In this document: positions 49,364 to 61,021 of the stretch, piece after piece
How positions within the stretch are numbered: position 1 is the stretch's first letter
Layout of the letters: the number at the start of each line of letters is the position of its first letter
Source: Nephromyces sp. MM_2019
Lineage: Eukaryota > Apicomplexa > Aconoidasida > Nephromycida
NCBI GenBank assembly: GCA_015657535.1
Contig: JADHZB010000351.1
Span: 1-64,000 of the forward strand
Direction of reading: 5' to 3'
Length of the DNA: 64,000 bases
Translations under genes and position numbers: made by a program
The notes under the pieces: generated by a model
What the model was told of the DNA's origin: nothing
What the model saw: the letters and a program-made list of their open reading frames with translations, nothing else
Databases searched by the model: none

Positions 49364-50057
49364 ATGGCCATATCAAAGCGTAGACAAAGATATAAAGTGT
49401 CAGTAACTAGACACTTAAAATCAGAAAGAAGAAATTATGTTGATTTGAAAAAACAACACACAAATCCTATTTTAAGAGAAAAATGGGATAACAAATTATC
49501 ATTAAAACAAAATTTAAGTAGGATAAAAATTGATGATTTCATGGGAAAAATGTCTACAAAAGAAAAAAGTCCTCCACCACCAAAGTATTAGCTTCACATA
49601 ATATATATATATTTATTAATATATTCCAAATATATATTATTATTATATATTTTTTCAAATTTTGGATTGTATATGTAAATTTTTTAGCATTTAATGTATG
49701 ATTATATAATCCAAAATTATCTGTGTTAAACAAGTAATATTTATTCAAAAGTTTACAATATATATATAATATACAATTTGAAATCTTCAGGCTTGGAGAA
49801 CGTGACTCTATTGTCGTACGTGACTTGATAAAAAAATACGGTCAAAATATACATGTAAGTTTATTATATTTTACACATTATACTATGAATTTATTTATAT
49901 ATACTATTATTGAAATTCTTTAAAATTTTATATTTTTATTAAGGCTATGGTTAAAGACACTAAAACAAACATCTACCAATGGACCCCCAAACAATGTGTA
50001 AAGAAAATTGAAATATATAACTCTCAAAATCTACGAACAAACTTAGACAAACAATGA
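49364..50057 (+). CDS. Nop16-like nucleolar ribosome biogenesis protein
   Basis: Three exons with matching phases (2 then 0): 49364-49584, 49791-49854, 49944-50057 (132 residues). The basic N-terminus (MAISKRRQRYKVSVTRH) leads to NPILREKWDNKLSLKQNL, the W-containing segment characteristic of Nop16, then after a gap RDSIVVRDLIKKYGQNI and finally MVKDTKTNIYQWTPKQCVKKI. The last block fits the Nop16 C-terminal signature (LI.KYG.d...M..D.k.N..Q.T..ql.k.I). Nop16 is a nucleolar factor in 60S pre-ribosome assembly. The protein is shorter than yeast Nop16 (about 230 residues), mainly because the acidic middle region is absent. Intron 1 is TA-rich. Confidence 0.85.
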
Positions 50058-51227
50058 AACTACTTTAACATAACTTTATTGAATGTTTCAATCTATATGT
50101 TTCCTTTACACACAAACATAAATACTTTTATAGTTGGTATACTTAAAACGTATAAATTTTTTATATACTCAAAACGTTCGTATAAAAGTTTAACACACAC
50201 ACAAAACTCTTTTGATTTGACATTCTCAAATATTATACAATTTTGTTATATATATTTATATACAGGTTATATATATATAATATTAAACAGATTAGATATA
50301 TAAACGAACCACATGAATTTTACATACACAAAATTGTATACAAATTTTATTTACACACAAAACTATATATAGTTTATATACACATAACATAATAAATGAA
50401 ATGAATAAAATACATTAACCTTCTATTTATAAATAAATTAGTAATAGATATGGTCTAATAAAAATGATAAACAAAATATTAGATAGATAGCTCTATTGTG
50501 TGTAAAAGAAATAAAAAGGATAGCTGTGATTTAATTTGTTTATATTATAATCCAGTCATTGTCGGAATCTGATTTTAAAATTTATTATTGGGAGAATTAT
50601 ATGGAAGTTTAGGTGATTCATCAAATAATATTCACACACACACACATACAAACACACACGCACAAGTGGACATAAACACAGACGCACGCGCACGCACATA
50701 AACAAACACAGGCGCACAAACACATGCACACGTATAGCCCAGACACATACACACACACACCTTCAGAGGTCTTACGTGAAGATATTCTATGTGGTTTAGG
50801 CACAAAACTAAATAAATACATAAATACTAAAGAGTTAAGAAATGGTTAGAGATTTTTACACACATATGCATACACAAATATAAAGATAGTCTTAATGAAT
50901 GCATATAAATATAGAATGGCATATACATTTGATACAATTAGGTAATATATGGAGTTCTACATACACACATGAATTGGAATTAAGAAATTGTAAAAATAAA
51001 CGGAAGTGAACAAATGAGATGAATAAATAAAGTTATATATATACTAAATGCATTGAATGATTATAGAAATACACAAGTTGGAAGTATATAATTGTGTACA
51101 CTTTTTTAGTATTTGATAGATAAGGATAATCACACATATTTGATACAGTTCCTTACATACATAACATACTTAGAAATCTGTGGAAATTCTAGTTTAATAT
51201 ATAAATTAATAGTCTATCTATAATTCT
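50058..51227. other. Convergent intergenic region with AC microsatellite
   Basis: About 1.2 kb between Nop16-like (plus) and the UVRAG/Atg14-like gene (minus). It contains an AC-rich microsatellite (about 50628-50762) and plain AT-rich DNA. No exon recognised. Confidence 0.65.
50628..50762. repeat. AC-rich microsatellite
   Basis: Runs of ACACACACAC and ACGCACGCGCACGCAC words, more GC-containing than other repeats of the window. Minus-strand open frames here are repeat translations. Confidence 0.85.
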
Positions 51228-54200
51228 TTACCAGCCAAATTCTGAATAATTCAATAGGCCTATGAGTGTTGGTAAAGTACGACCTGAAAAAATCAAATGT
51301 TAATTAATCTATAGAAAAGTAAAATTGATATACACACAAAATGAAGTTATAAGGTCTTCATGTTCAAAGAGTGAGGCTATTAAATATAAACAACGAAAGA
51401 AATTCAACAGTTTCCATGTGTAAAGAAGGAGGCTATTTAATATAAACCCAAAATTAATTTCAATCGTATTAATATAAAAAAAGGGATTTTTACCTCGATT
51501 TTTAGTAGTAGTATAGTACCCTTGTCTTAGGCATAGCTCATATAAATTATCGTCTAAATGCTTCATCAATCCTTGAAAATTAGGTGATCGATTTGTTTCA
51601 AAAGTAGAGTGCTTCCAACTTAAACAAGTAAAATAAAATAACAAAGTTTGAATAAGCTTATATTATAGAGATCAGAGAATGTGAGTAAGGGTGTTTGTAG
51701 TGAAGCAAATAGTATTGGGGAAAGTTGATTGAGAAAATCCGAAATAGGGAGTATGTACTGATACCAAAGTGAGTGAATGTTAAGGAGGATGTGGGAATTT
51801 AAATATAATTGAAAGAATGTTAAGAAAGGTGTGTGTATTGATGTGTAATTGAGAGAATGTTGATAAATGTGTGTGTGGCGAAATCATTTATATCAGAAAT
51901 ATGTAATTGAGAAAGTATAAAATAAACTGTATGTGTGCTAAGTTGACATATAAAAATTGATCTTAATCGTAGGAATTTAAACTTTATTGTACGCAATCTA
52001 TGTTTTAGCATGTATGTGTGCTGAACCATTCGGAAAGTATAAAGTTACCTTGAAAGGCGATTAAGAATTTGGATCGAAGGTGCTTCACCCTTAAATGTTT
52101 GATTTGACCTATTTTAAATAGAATAGAGGAGCAACTATAAGTAGAGAAATGTGTATGTAGAATGTCAAGAAAATTCGAAATGGTATAGTGCATATCATAT
52201 GAGTGGTATATTCATATAAGTATTGTGTAGATTCAAGTTTAATATGTTTAAAAGAAAGCTTCAACAAATAAGTATTTAAGATGTTTAATTAAACTTGAAA
52301 GATGCACAAAAGAGCTTGTACCAAATATACTTTATTGTTGTAATTTTAAATCATAAAAATATCTTTTAATGATAACATATATTATTTCTAGTTAACCCTT
52401 GTATTGTTTACCCTCGGATTTTTTCATCATAGGTTGAACAAGACACATCCTCTTCTTGATAAAATTCGATGTTTTTGTCAATATTTTCAAAATTTTGCAA
52501 TGTCATTTGGAGTGACAAGGGATTCCAGAAAGTCCTCGATAGTAAATTATTTGTAAATTTCTTAAACCAACTTGTTGAATTTGGTGTATTTGTGTTTTGC
52601 ATATCAAAATCAACATTTTCCATCTCTGCAAGATCTACAAAACCGAGCTGAGAAATTATATAAAATAACATATTACTTTATATTCTCAAAACAAAGTGAA
52701 ACAAGAGCTAAAAAAGATAAAGTAGATATATGTACACATCAATATTACTGCAAATCAAACTTCCCGATAATTATGCAATTTAATTATTATATAAAACTAA
52801 GGTACATACACTAATATTAAATTCTCTTCGCTCGGGTAATTCAATAGAATTGATTGAGGGTGAGTAACTTTCGGTTAGTCCATTAGTATTGTGTATATTT
52901 TCAAATTGGGTTGGATTAGACTGTGGGCTTTGGAGCTTCCTTTCTCCTGATGTGTACGATTTACCAAAGAGTATTGGGAAAGGTAAAGGTACCTAAATGC
53001 ATAAGAGAGGCACTAAGGTTGATGAATAGATGGAAGTAAAAATTTAATGGCTAAGATGCGTATTAAGGGTAATATTTCTAAAAATTAATGATCAAATTAG
53101 CTTACATCAAGATAGATAGCTAGCCACTTAATGATTTGACATAGATTGTGAACTAAACTTTCCAATTCCCAAGTGTTTTCTAGGGTATATGATTTATCAG
53201 CTTAGAAAGGGAATAACAAAAAACAAATGATGATCGTAAGAGTCTAAGAAAAATTCAGTTACTTTTGACACTAGATATTGGGCCGAATGGTCCCAAACTT
53301 TCATCTTCATAATTCATCAATGTTTCTGGGAAGAGACTGATATATAAATGCAAATTTAGGTGCTTATTTATGCATATCTTTATAAAATGCACATTAAAAC
53401 CCACTTAATTAACTCGGAGCACTTCATTTGCCTTTTAATTTTCAAATTGTCAATTAGCTCTGATAATTCCTGTTTATAATCAATCCGAGAAAACTTAAAT
53501 GCAATTCTATAGGGATTATAAAAATTGTATCTACCTGAAGGATCGGTTTGATATTATCAGGGTACTTATTAGGGTTAGGATGCTTTAAAAACTGGCTCAG
53601 AAATAAGTAATTAAAATTTTCTTTCATATATTATTTCGAATATAGTGTATTCTTGCACAAAAGTAATTTAATGTTGGAGGAACACGGTTGCTTTAAGTTT
53701 TGATAAGTTAAGTTTCTATAAACTTTGATTTGTGATCATGAAAATGTATTCCATGCAAAATAAAAGTGTGAATAATACGTGCTAATTAGGTAAGCTTGAC
53801 ATGTATTATATATCAATAAGATAAATGAGCAATTAATTAAAGTGCCTACTGTAAAAGTATCATAATTAATTATTATTTAGATAACGAAAGAAGTGCAGAT
53901 TCTTTTAATTCGTCATGGACATGCATAATTTAAAACAAATTGTAATTTTACTTCACTTAGAGTGAACGGCTGTCTAGAGTTAAGGGATTCAGATTTCTTC
54001 TCCACAGTTTTCGATAAGGTATGCGTGCCTTCAAGGCTAAATGTTTTAGGGCATTCTGGAGTAAAATATATACATTAATATTCTTTCATGTGATGGATTG
54101 AGTATTCGATTTAGAAAATCAATTCTGGATTGTTCCAAAAAGTTACTTATCATTTAAGCCCCAGTTATAATAGGATTTGCTAGAGTAGAGAAATTCATAG

Positions 54201-54919
54201 AAAATAGGGCAATGAGGGCTACCTGGAGATCTTGTCGACTTTGCGATGGATATCTTCATATAAGAATGAAAATTTTCCTGATTTAATTTTTTTAACAAGA
54301 GTTTATCTTAGTAGAAATAATCAAATTTTAATGAATAAGGTAATGCTTTAGGATGTTATATAAGCTTACTTTTAGATCACCAACTTTATCAATCTGTATG
54401 TCGCTGATTTCTAAGCTTTTGAGAAATTTATCTTTGATTCCTTTCAATTTATTATACATTTGAAATGCCTTGTTACAGGATGAGTATTTCTTTATTACAT
54501 TTTCTGTGCAGTTGTTAATATATCTGTAGTTGAAAACAAAGTGGATTTTATAATTTTAATAAAGTATTTAATCATCATATTTCTCCCGGGTACTCAAGTT
54601 AATTGAATAATACTTTCGATATCATGGTTTCGTAGTCACTTTTAGTGTGTAAAATCAGTGCTTTGTCTTATTGAATTGATAAGTGTTAATAAATCAACTG
54701 AAATATCCAAGATTTATTGTTTTTTTGAAACTACTAAGGTGAGGATTAATATGTAATTTTCAACAAAACATTCATGATATACTGATTTAGATGCATTTAC
54801 ATCTATATATAGAAAACTTGTTTTTTATTTTTTTAATCTGATAAAGTTGAGGATCAAAATGCATCTTACGTGTTGTATGATGCTGTGTGTGGAATTAAAA
54901 TCATTTGATTTATCTCCAT
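51228..54919 (-). CDS. UVRAG/Vps38/Atg14-like subunit of the class III PI3-kinase complex (13-exon model)
   Basis: Thirteen minus-strand exons whose phases all match: 54919-54870, 54523-54370, 54277-54223, 54055-53952, 53591-53535, 53493-53405, 53336-53263, 53200-53106, 52992-52810, 52647-52412, 52108-52049, 51618-51494, 51283-51228 (445 residues). Residues about 20-190 are helical and charged (KQELSELIDNLKIKRQMK), followed by ELINLFPE, as in the coiled coil that ends RR..L...L..IFPI in UVRAG/Atg14 proteins. Then LESLVHNLCQIIKWLAIYLDVPLPFPILFG matches (in two parts) the family block ALg.v.Hlv..lA.yL.vpLpYPI. Near the C-terminus, LDDNLYELCLRQG and TLPTLIGLL fit Ln.NI..Lc..qG...TLpNL..LL. Such subunits join Vps34-Vps15-Beclin 1 on endosomes or autophagosomes. 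Borders of exons 5 and 6 are the least certain. Which paralogue it is cannot be told. Confidence 0.72.
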
Positions 54920-56224
54920 TTTACCTTAGGGAAGATTAATGTTATAAACCTAAATGTGCATTTTAATGAATATAATACATATTGGAAACAAATTCCCAAT
55001 CAGTTATCAGAAAGAGAAAATCATTATATGGATTTGTTTAGGCAGTGTTAAGCTTTTTAATGATCAAAGGAATAGAAAAGAGTTTTATAATCAAGTTTCA
55101 AAATCAAAATTGCTGTGCAATGTTTATTTTATTATAAAAAGCTGTACTCGAATGTGGCTTAATTAAAGTTTATTCCTTTAACGATCTATTTACATGATAT
55201 AATGTGATTATTTATGTGATTGTTCAAGACATGATCCATGTTTCACTATATGAATTGTAAGCATTGTTAGTTCTAAAATAATACAATACCCATAAGAAGA
55301 AAATTTTCAAAAGTCCTAAAACGAAAAAAGGTAGACACTTTTACATACGTTTATTCCTAAAGACCTGTCAATACAATTATGCCAATAAGCCTCAATAATG
55401 AGTCAAAACTTTCACTCGAGGTTTTTGAAAATACATAGTAACAAAACCAAGAATGTTAGTTAATACGACAACTACTTAACTTCTATTTAGCTCACTTAAA
55501 TGTGTATCAAATGTCTTTTTAAGAAAATGATTTTAGCTAGTTTTCGTTTTTTTGAGCAATTTTTTAAAAAATTCGATATACAATTGAAGCTATATACCAT
55601 TAAAAATTTTCACAAGTTCAATGAGAGCACTTGTAAAAGGTGCTGGTAATTCTTTGGGTTATAGTTATGGCATCCAATGATTAGTAACTTTATATATAAA
55701 ACTTTCTAATTATATATATCCTCGTTTTAAGTCTTTCTGTACAAGATAGCTTAGTTCTTCAAAGCTCTTACAAACTTATTTAAGTATTATTGGAGCACTT
55801 TTTATGATTGAAACAAAAGTAGAAGCTTAAATTAAAAAGCTCCTAAGGAAGCAAATTTGCAAATAAATAACTAAATTTCCATCACATAATGTATGTTCCC
55901 ATTAAAATTCCCAACAAGACTTCAAACCTTTACCCAGTGATAGCCAGGAACTTTTAAAAAATTCAATTTTAATACAGTTTTAGATGGTGAAAATATATAG
56001 TAAAAGCTTTTATAAATAATGTTAAATATATAAAATTGAGTAAATAATTGTAAAACCTTCAAAAAATCCAACTATTCACAAAAGTGTTTATAAGAGCCGA
56101 TGTTTATGAGTTTAGAATATCAAGCATAAATTCATTTCATTTAGTTAATGAAAAAATATATTTAGACTTTTAGTATAAATGGCCTACTACTTAGTGCTAG
56201 GAAATTGTGAAGAAAAAGGAAATT
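54920..56224. other. AT-rich intergenic region
   Basis: About 1.3 kb between two minus-strand genes. No exon, repeat or RNA recognised. Confidence 0.7.
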
Positions 56225-57555
56225 TTATTTTTTAATCAAAGATATGTGGCCATTCTCGAAAAAGTGTCGTTGGTTTCCGACTTCTAAAATTAGTGAGCCA
56301 TTGTTGTCAATTCCAATGTATTTCCCTCTTAAAATCTTTGTGTCATCATCAAGTTGAATCTCACTACCTATCCAACAGAGATTTGGTGTAAGCATCTCTC
56401 TTATAGATGAGAAACCATTTTGTAATAGATTATTTATAAGGTTATAAAGATGAAAACTTAAACGTTCACACAATAACTCCAAGTCTGGTAATTGATTAGG
56501 ATCTAGTAACTCTTGTTCAATTGAAGTAACTGGTTGATTAATCTTGTTATGCTGATCAAGAATCTTTTTCCGATTTAGTCCAATTCCAAGGATTACTAGA
56601 TCATAGGTCTCACCTACATTAAAAAAAGATGTTATATGAATAGTTTCAAGTAGTTTGCAAATTGTATCTATAAAAAAGGTATCTAAATATTTATTTTAAC
56701 GCCCCTTGAATTAGGAGATATGTATCGAAATGATCAATTCTGGAAGATATGGTTGATGAAATTACTTGTAAAATAATGCTAATAAGTTATGATTAAGGCT
56801 ATCAAATTATAATCCAAGCTAAGTGTGTTTGGAAATTTTGTTTGGAGTTGTTTCGTAATATTTCTGGTTTTGTAGAGCAATTATCAGGCATTTTAGTTAA
56901 AAAGCGGGGACTTACTTGATCCAGAGTTTTCAATGTCATTGGGACTCTGTACATAATGGCTGAGGAGCCCTGAAACCTTTTTGTCAAATATTAAAATATC
57001 GTTGATCCATTTAATCTTAGACTCTATCCCAATTTCTGCTAATACACTATTTACTGCAAGAGAGGCAGTTTGGGCCACATTCTTTAGTAAATTTACTTTG
57101 CTACGTGGCCAAGGAATTACAAACGATGATGCAAAATTCTCTGGTGGTGTAAGCCAGGTGCGATGACCAGAGGAAGACTGGGGTCGTGTCCCAATGCCTG
57201 CAACTTGTTCAGTTGCTGATATTTCAACCCAACCATGCGGTCCTTTGAAACCGTACTGTTGCAATAATGTTTGTGAATTTCTGAGAGCCCAATTTTGTGT
57301 AGAATCAATACTATTGAAATGCCATCTACGTATTGGTAATTGATGTTTGTAGGTAATCCTTTCAATAGGAATTTGGGAGTTAAGTACAACTTGGTTCATA
57401 CTAGAATGTTGAGATAGAAAAATGCCAGATATCCATCCAAGGTTTAATAACCTCTTAATGAAATCATTTTCATAAGTCAAGAATTTCAAAGAGCTCATTA
57501 AACCTATGCTTATAGAGATAAATAAGGCAAAGAATCGAATATGACTTTTATTCAT
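56225..57555 (-). CDS. Biotin--protein ligase with N-terminal hydrophobic extension
   Basis: Two minus-strand exons in phase 1: 57555-56916 and 56613-56225 (342 residues). The BirA-type catalytic domain begins about residue 78 with WHFNSIDSTQNWA, then WVEISATEQVAGIG, HRTWLTPPENFASSFVI, IKWINDILIFDKKVSGLLSHY and, in exon 2, YDLVILGIGLNRKK; a C-terminal SH3-like domain holds ILRGKYIGIDNNGSLILEV. The enzyme makes biotinyl-AMP and attaches biotin to carboxylases. The biotinyl-AMP loop normally GRGR.GR.W reads GIGTRPQSSSGHRTW, with an insertion and loss of the first Arg. The first about 25 residues include FFALFISISIGL, a possible signal/anchor, and the following about 50 residues are not conserved; this could be organelle targeting (inference). 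The KW.ND Pro is Ile. Confidence 0.9.
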
Positions 57556-58820
57556 ACTTGAACATTAGCAATAGCAAAAGTTTCAAGTACGATAAATTTT
57601 AAGCAAAAAATATTTATAAAGCTTAATTAAAGAATGTAAGTCGGTTATTCTCTTGTTTTTAAAAGTGAGAAATTGGATTTGGAGAACCATACTCTGTTAA
57701 TAATAGCTTAGTTGATGTTTAAACAGGCTATATATAACTCTTATACCATGTTGGCATTTGTCAAATCGAGTTACTTACAACACTTAGTTAAAACTAAAAA
57801 GCTTTATTTTTAGCTAAAAAATTATTTGTTTAGGAGTATTTGGCTTCTTTTACTTAAAATAGGATCTTATTAGGCACATAGAAAATGTGTGTTTCAATAA
57901 CTTGACTTTGTTATTTAATTTAAAAAGGTAATAAATATCCACTCAGATATTTTTTAAATTTAAAATTACTCAGTTTTCAGCTTTATTTCAATTTGAGTAA
58001 TATTATATAATAAGTTATATAATCTTACTTCTAAAAGAAGTTGTAAAAAACTTGAACTCTACAGCTATAATAACACATAATGGGAATTTTTAGGTGAGTT
58101 AGTAAGTAATTTAGCTTAAGTATATAGGCTTTATTTATAACTTATAGCCTTTCTTGTAAAATTTACTAAGAATTGAAATTTTAATATTTTTAGAGCCCTA
58201 GGATGTTATATATTGATTGATAAAAATAATTTATTTCCAGTTACTTGGAATGCTTTTGATCGATTAAGTTTTTATATTTTCAGGCTAATTCAAGATCAAT
58301 CTACTCGAAAAAAAGGATGCTATTTAACTCTGTCTTGATAAGAACTGCTTATCCTTTATAAACATTGACTTTTTAGCAAGACACGTTTTACAAGTTTCTA
58401 GTTGCATATAAATTCACAGAATCTGTTGAGTAATCAAAATAAAGTAATTAAATTAAATATTCTGGAATTTTAATTCCCCTTTTCTACTTAACGAATTGAT
58501 AAAAATAAGTTAGAGGATATGAATAGATAGATAACAACAATTAAAAATTGAAAACTTAAAAAAAAGCCAAATAGTGAAAAAAGAAGTTTAAAATAAATTG
58601 ACATGATCCAAAATTTCTATATATTATTAAAGTAATTTCATGATAAAAGTTATTTCCCAATAATTTAATTGAGAAACTCTACTTTCGTATCTATATAATT
58701 TTTACGATCTAATTTCATTCCATAACATCAATCTAAGTCAAGGTGCATTTTACACTTAATGCAACTACTAATCATTGAATTATTATCATAAAATAATATT
58801 ATATCAATAGTAGAAATAAA
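57556..58820. other. AT-rich intergenic region between divergent genes
   Basis: About 1.26 kb, probably holding promoters for biotin ligase (minus) and the histidine phosphatase (plus). Nothing specific seen. Confidence 0.7.
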
Positions 58821-60136
58821 ATGACTAATATTAACCAAGGACAAGCTTTAAATGGAAGTAAAGATGGAAGTTGTGTTGTCTTTCTCATCAGACATGGACA
58901 AGTTGCTGCACAACATTGGGACACTATGTATGGAAGTAAAGCATTTAAATTTCTTTCATTGCTCTTGTTGTAACAAAATATGAATTAATATTGTTTTAAT
59001 GCAAAATAAACTTAACTCAGGTTTCTTTTCCAAGTAAAATTTTATTTCACCACTTAGCCCATACTATCGTATAGGATTTTTAGTTCTATTATATTAAAAA
59101 AAAATTATTATTGAATACAGCAATGGATGTTGAACTTTCGGAACGAGGGAAGAAACAGTCAGAAAATTATGCGAGATTTGTTTCTAACGCTGGTATAGAC
59201 TTTATTATCTCGAGTCCACTATCTAGAGCACAGTATGGCGCAAGAAAGATCGCTGAAACAACTTTCTGTAATGGTATCACTATTAACAATGGCTTCCTAG
59301 AGGTAATTGAACAGTTTTTTCGAGAAATCCTTTATGAATCGCTATTTATTTTACTTAGCTTGATAGGGGTTCATGGACTGGATTTAGCAACAAATATGTT
59401 AAGGAAACCTATCCCGATTTGTATGACCAAATAGAAAGTAACCCATACTTTAATGAACATAATGGAGAAAGTTTTGAAACGGTAAGAATATAAAAATGGA
59501 AATCCTTAGATTTTATATTGCGAGAATTGTCAAAAAACAATTTTGATTTTTGTAAGGACGCATTAGATAACTAGAAGTAATACTTTAATACAGAATTCTA
59601 TGCAATTAAATGCTTTCATGTTCCTGAACCTTGTAGGTAGCAAAAAGAGTTGTTTTATCATTAAAGAAATTGATTCAATCTAACTCTGGAAAGAATTTTT
59701 GCGTCGTTGCTCATTATTATGTCATAAAGGCCATTTTATTAGGTAAATTGATTAATGATTCATTATATTTTATAAATATAAGAATTTTGATTATAATAGT
59801 TTCTACATTTATTTATCAATTTTCGAATATCCTTACCTAAACACCTTGATTGCAAATTTTCCAAATTTGACTGTTTAACGAACTTATTCAGTAGCACAAA
59901 AAAAATCACTTGAAAAGATGGCAAATGTTAATGTTCCACTTGGGTCAGTTTCTACAATTATATTCAATAAACCTACTGAAGCTGACAATAAAGAACAGCT
60001 CCATAAATTATCATTTGAAGAATACAATCCAGATATTAAACTTATTGGTTACCCACCAGAATTTTCCAATGAAATAGAAAACTTTGATTCAAGACAAGAA
60101 ATACAGCATGCTATAAAAACAAATGTTGCCATTTAA
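58821..60136 (+). CDS. Histidine phosphatase / phosphoglycerate-mutase-like protein
   Basis: Five exons in phase (1,0,0,1): 58821-58935, 59121-59302, 59359-59481, 59637-59742, 59892-60136 (256 residues). The catalytic loop FLIRHGQ (His about residue 27) is followed by MDVELSERGKKQSENYARF and IISSPLSRAQYGARKIAE, the standard phosphohistidine-phosphatase pattern (LT..G..QA ... SPL.RA..TA). LDRGSWTGFSNKYVKETYP and GESFET fit the variable lid and the gES motif. The second catalytic His is in VVAHYYVIKAILL, where the usual HG/HS is HYY. The superfamily includes cofactor-dependent PGM, PGAM5 and small-molecule phosphatases; lack of PGM specificity motifs argues for a phosphatase of unknown substrate. 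No TM segment or targeting peptide is obvious. Confidence 0.87.
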
Positions 60137-60775
60137 AATAAAACATAGCTTTTAGACTGAAAAGTTTACAATCCTATCTGTTTCAAGATCAGTTTTTTAA
60201 TAATATTAGAATTATGAGTATTTATTTAATATTTATTTTTGAGAATGTTATTTGATTTAGTTTACATATTTAAGAGTCGAAGAGGTAAAGGACGATTAAT
60301 CCATCCGAAATATTTTTTGAGAAAAAAAAATAATATATGTATATATGGGAGAGTACATGTCTATCGTTTTCAGATCATGAATAATTAAATAAGAATCATT
60401 TATGCTATTTATCGTATATAATTAATTAATGTGATAAGTATGATAATTAATATATTTCATAAACTTTGATAAAAAATTAAGAAATTGAAGAATATCAATT
60501 TTTCCAAATAATCAATTATATGTGAAGAGTTTGAGCCGTCCATGGAATGAATTTTGATTAATTGTTGTCATCTTTTATTAAGTAAATAATTTGATGTATG
60601 TTTTATTTTTGATTATTCCATCTGCTCAAAAGATTTTAAGTTAAATTTGATTAACCCATCCTACAAACTCGATTTCAGATCATCATATATACAACTATTT
60701 GAATTAATATACTACAAACTGTAATAAGCATATAAAAATTCTTTGGGGAGTTTTGTGTTTATCTCAAGTTGGTCA

Positions 60776-61021
60776 TCATTTTAGGTATTGGTTCAAATTT
60801 AAGAGGAATCTGTTCCAAATTAGTATTATTTCATTGTTTTCAAAAAAGAGGTTATTGTAAGGTGGTGCTTGTGGTAAAACTAAATTCCCCTTTTGAGAGT
60901 TTTGAGGTCCTCCTATCACTTGTAAATCCCAACGGCAGTGATGCCACATTTTATTTGCTTTGTTAAGTAATGTGTAACAACATAATAGACCAAGAGATAA
61001 GCCTGATATCGCGCCCCTCAT
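60776..61021 (-). CDS. Hypothetical small single-TM protein
   Basis: 81-residue ORF with ATG and TGA stop, richer in GC than its surroundings. Residues about 2-20 are hydrophobic (GAISGLSLGLLCCYTLL), then NKANKMWHHCRWDL and a Pro/Asn/Gln-rich tail (QAPPYNNLFFENNE). No family recognised. The composition is more coding-like than the flanks, but with one small ORF chance cannot be excluded. Confidence 0.4.
   Translation of the reverse strand: MRGAISGLSLGLLCCYTLLNKANKMWHHCRWDLQVIGGPQNSQKGNLVLPQAPPYNNLFFENNEIILIWNRFLLNLNQYLK

Noticed and set aside
56981..57166. Plus-strand ORF inside the biotin ligase region
   Set aside because: Antisense shadow of the ligase catalytic exon.
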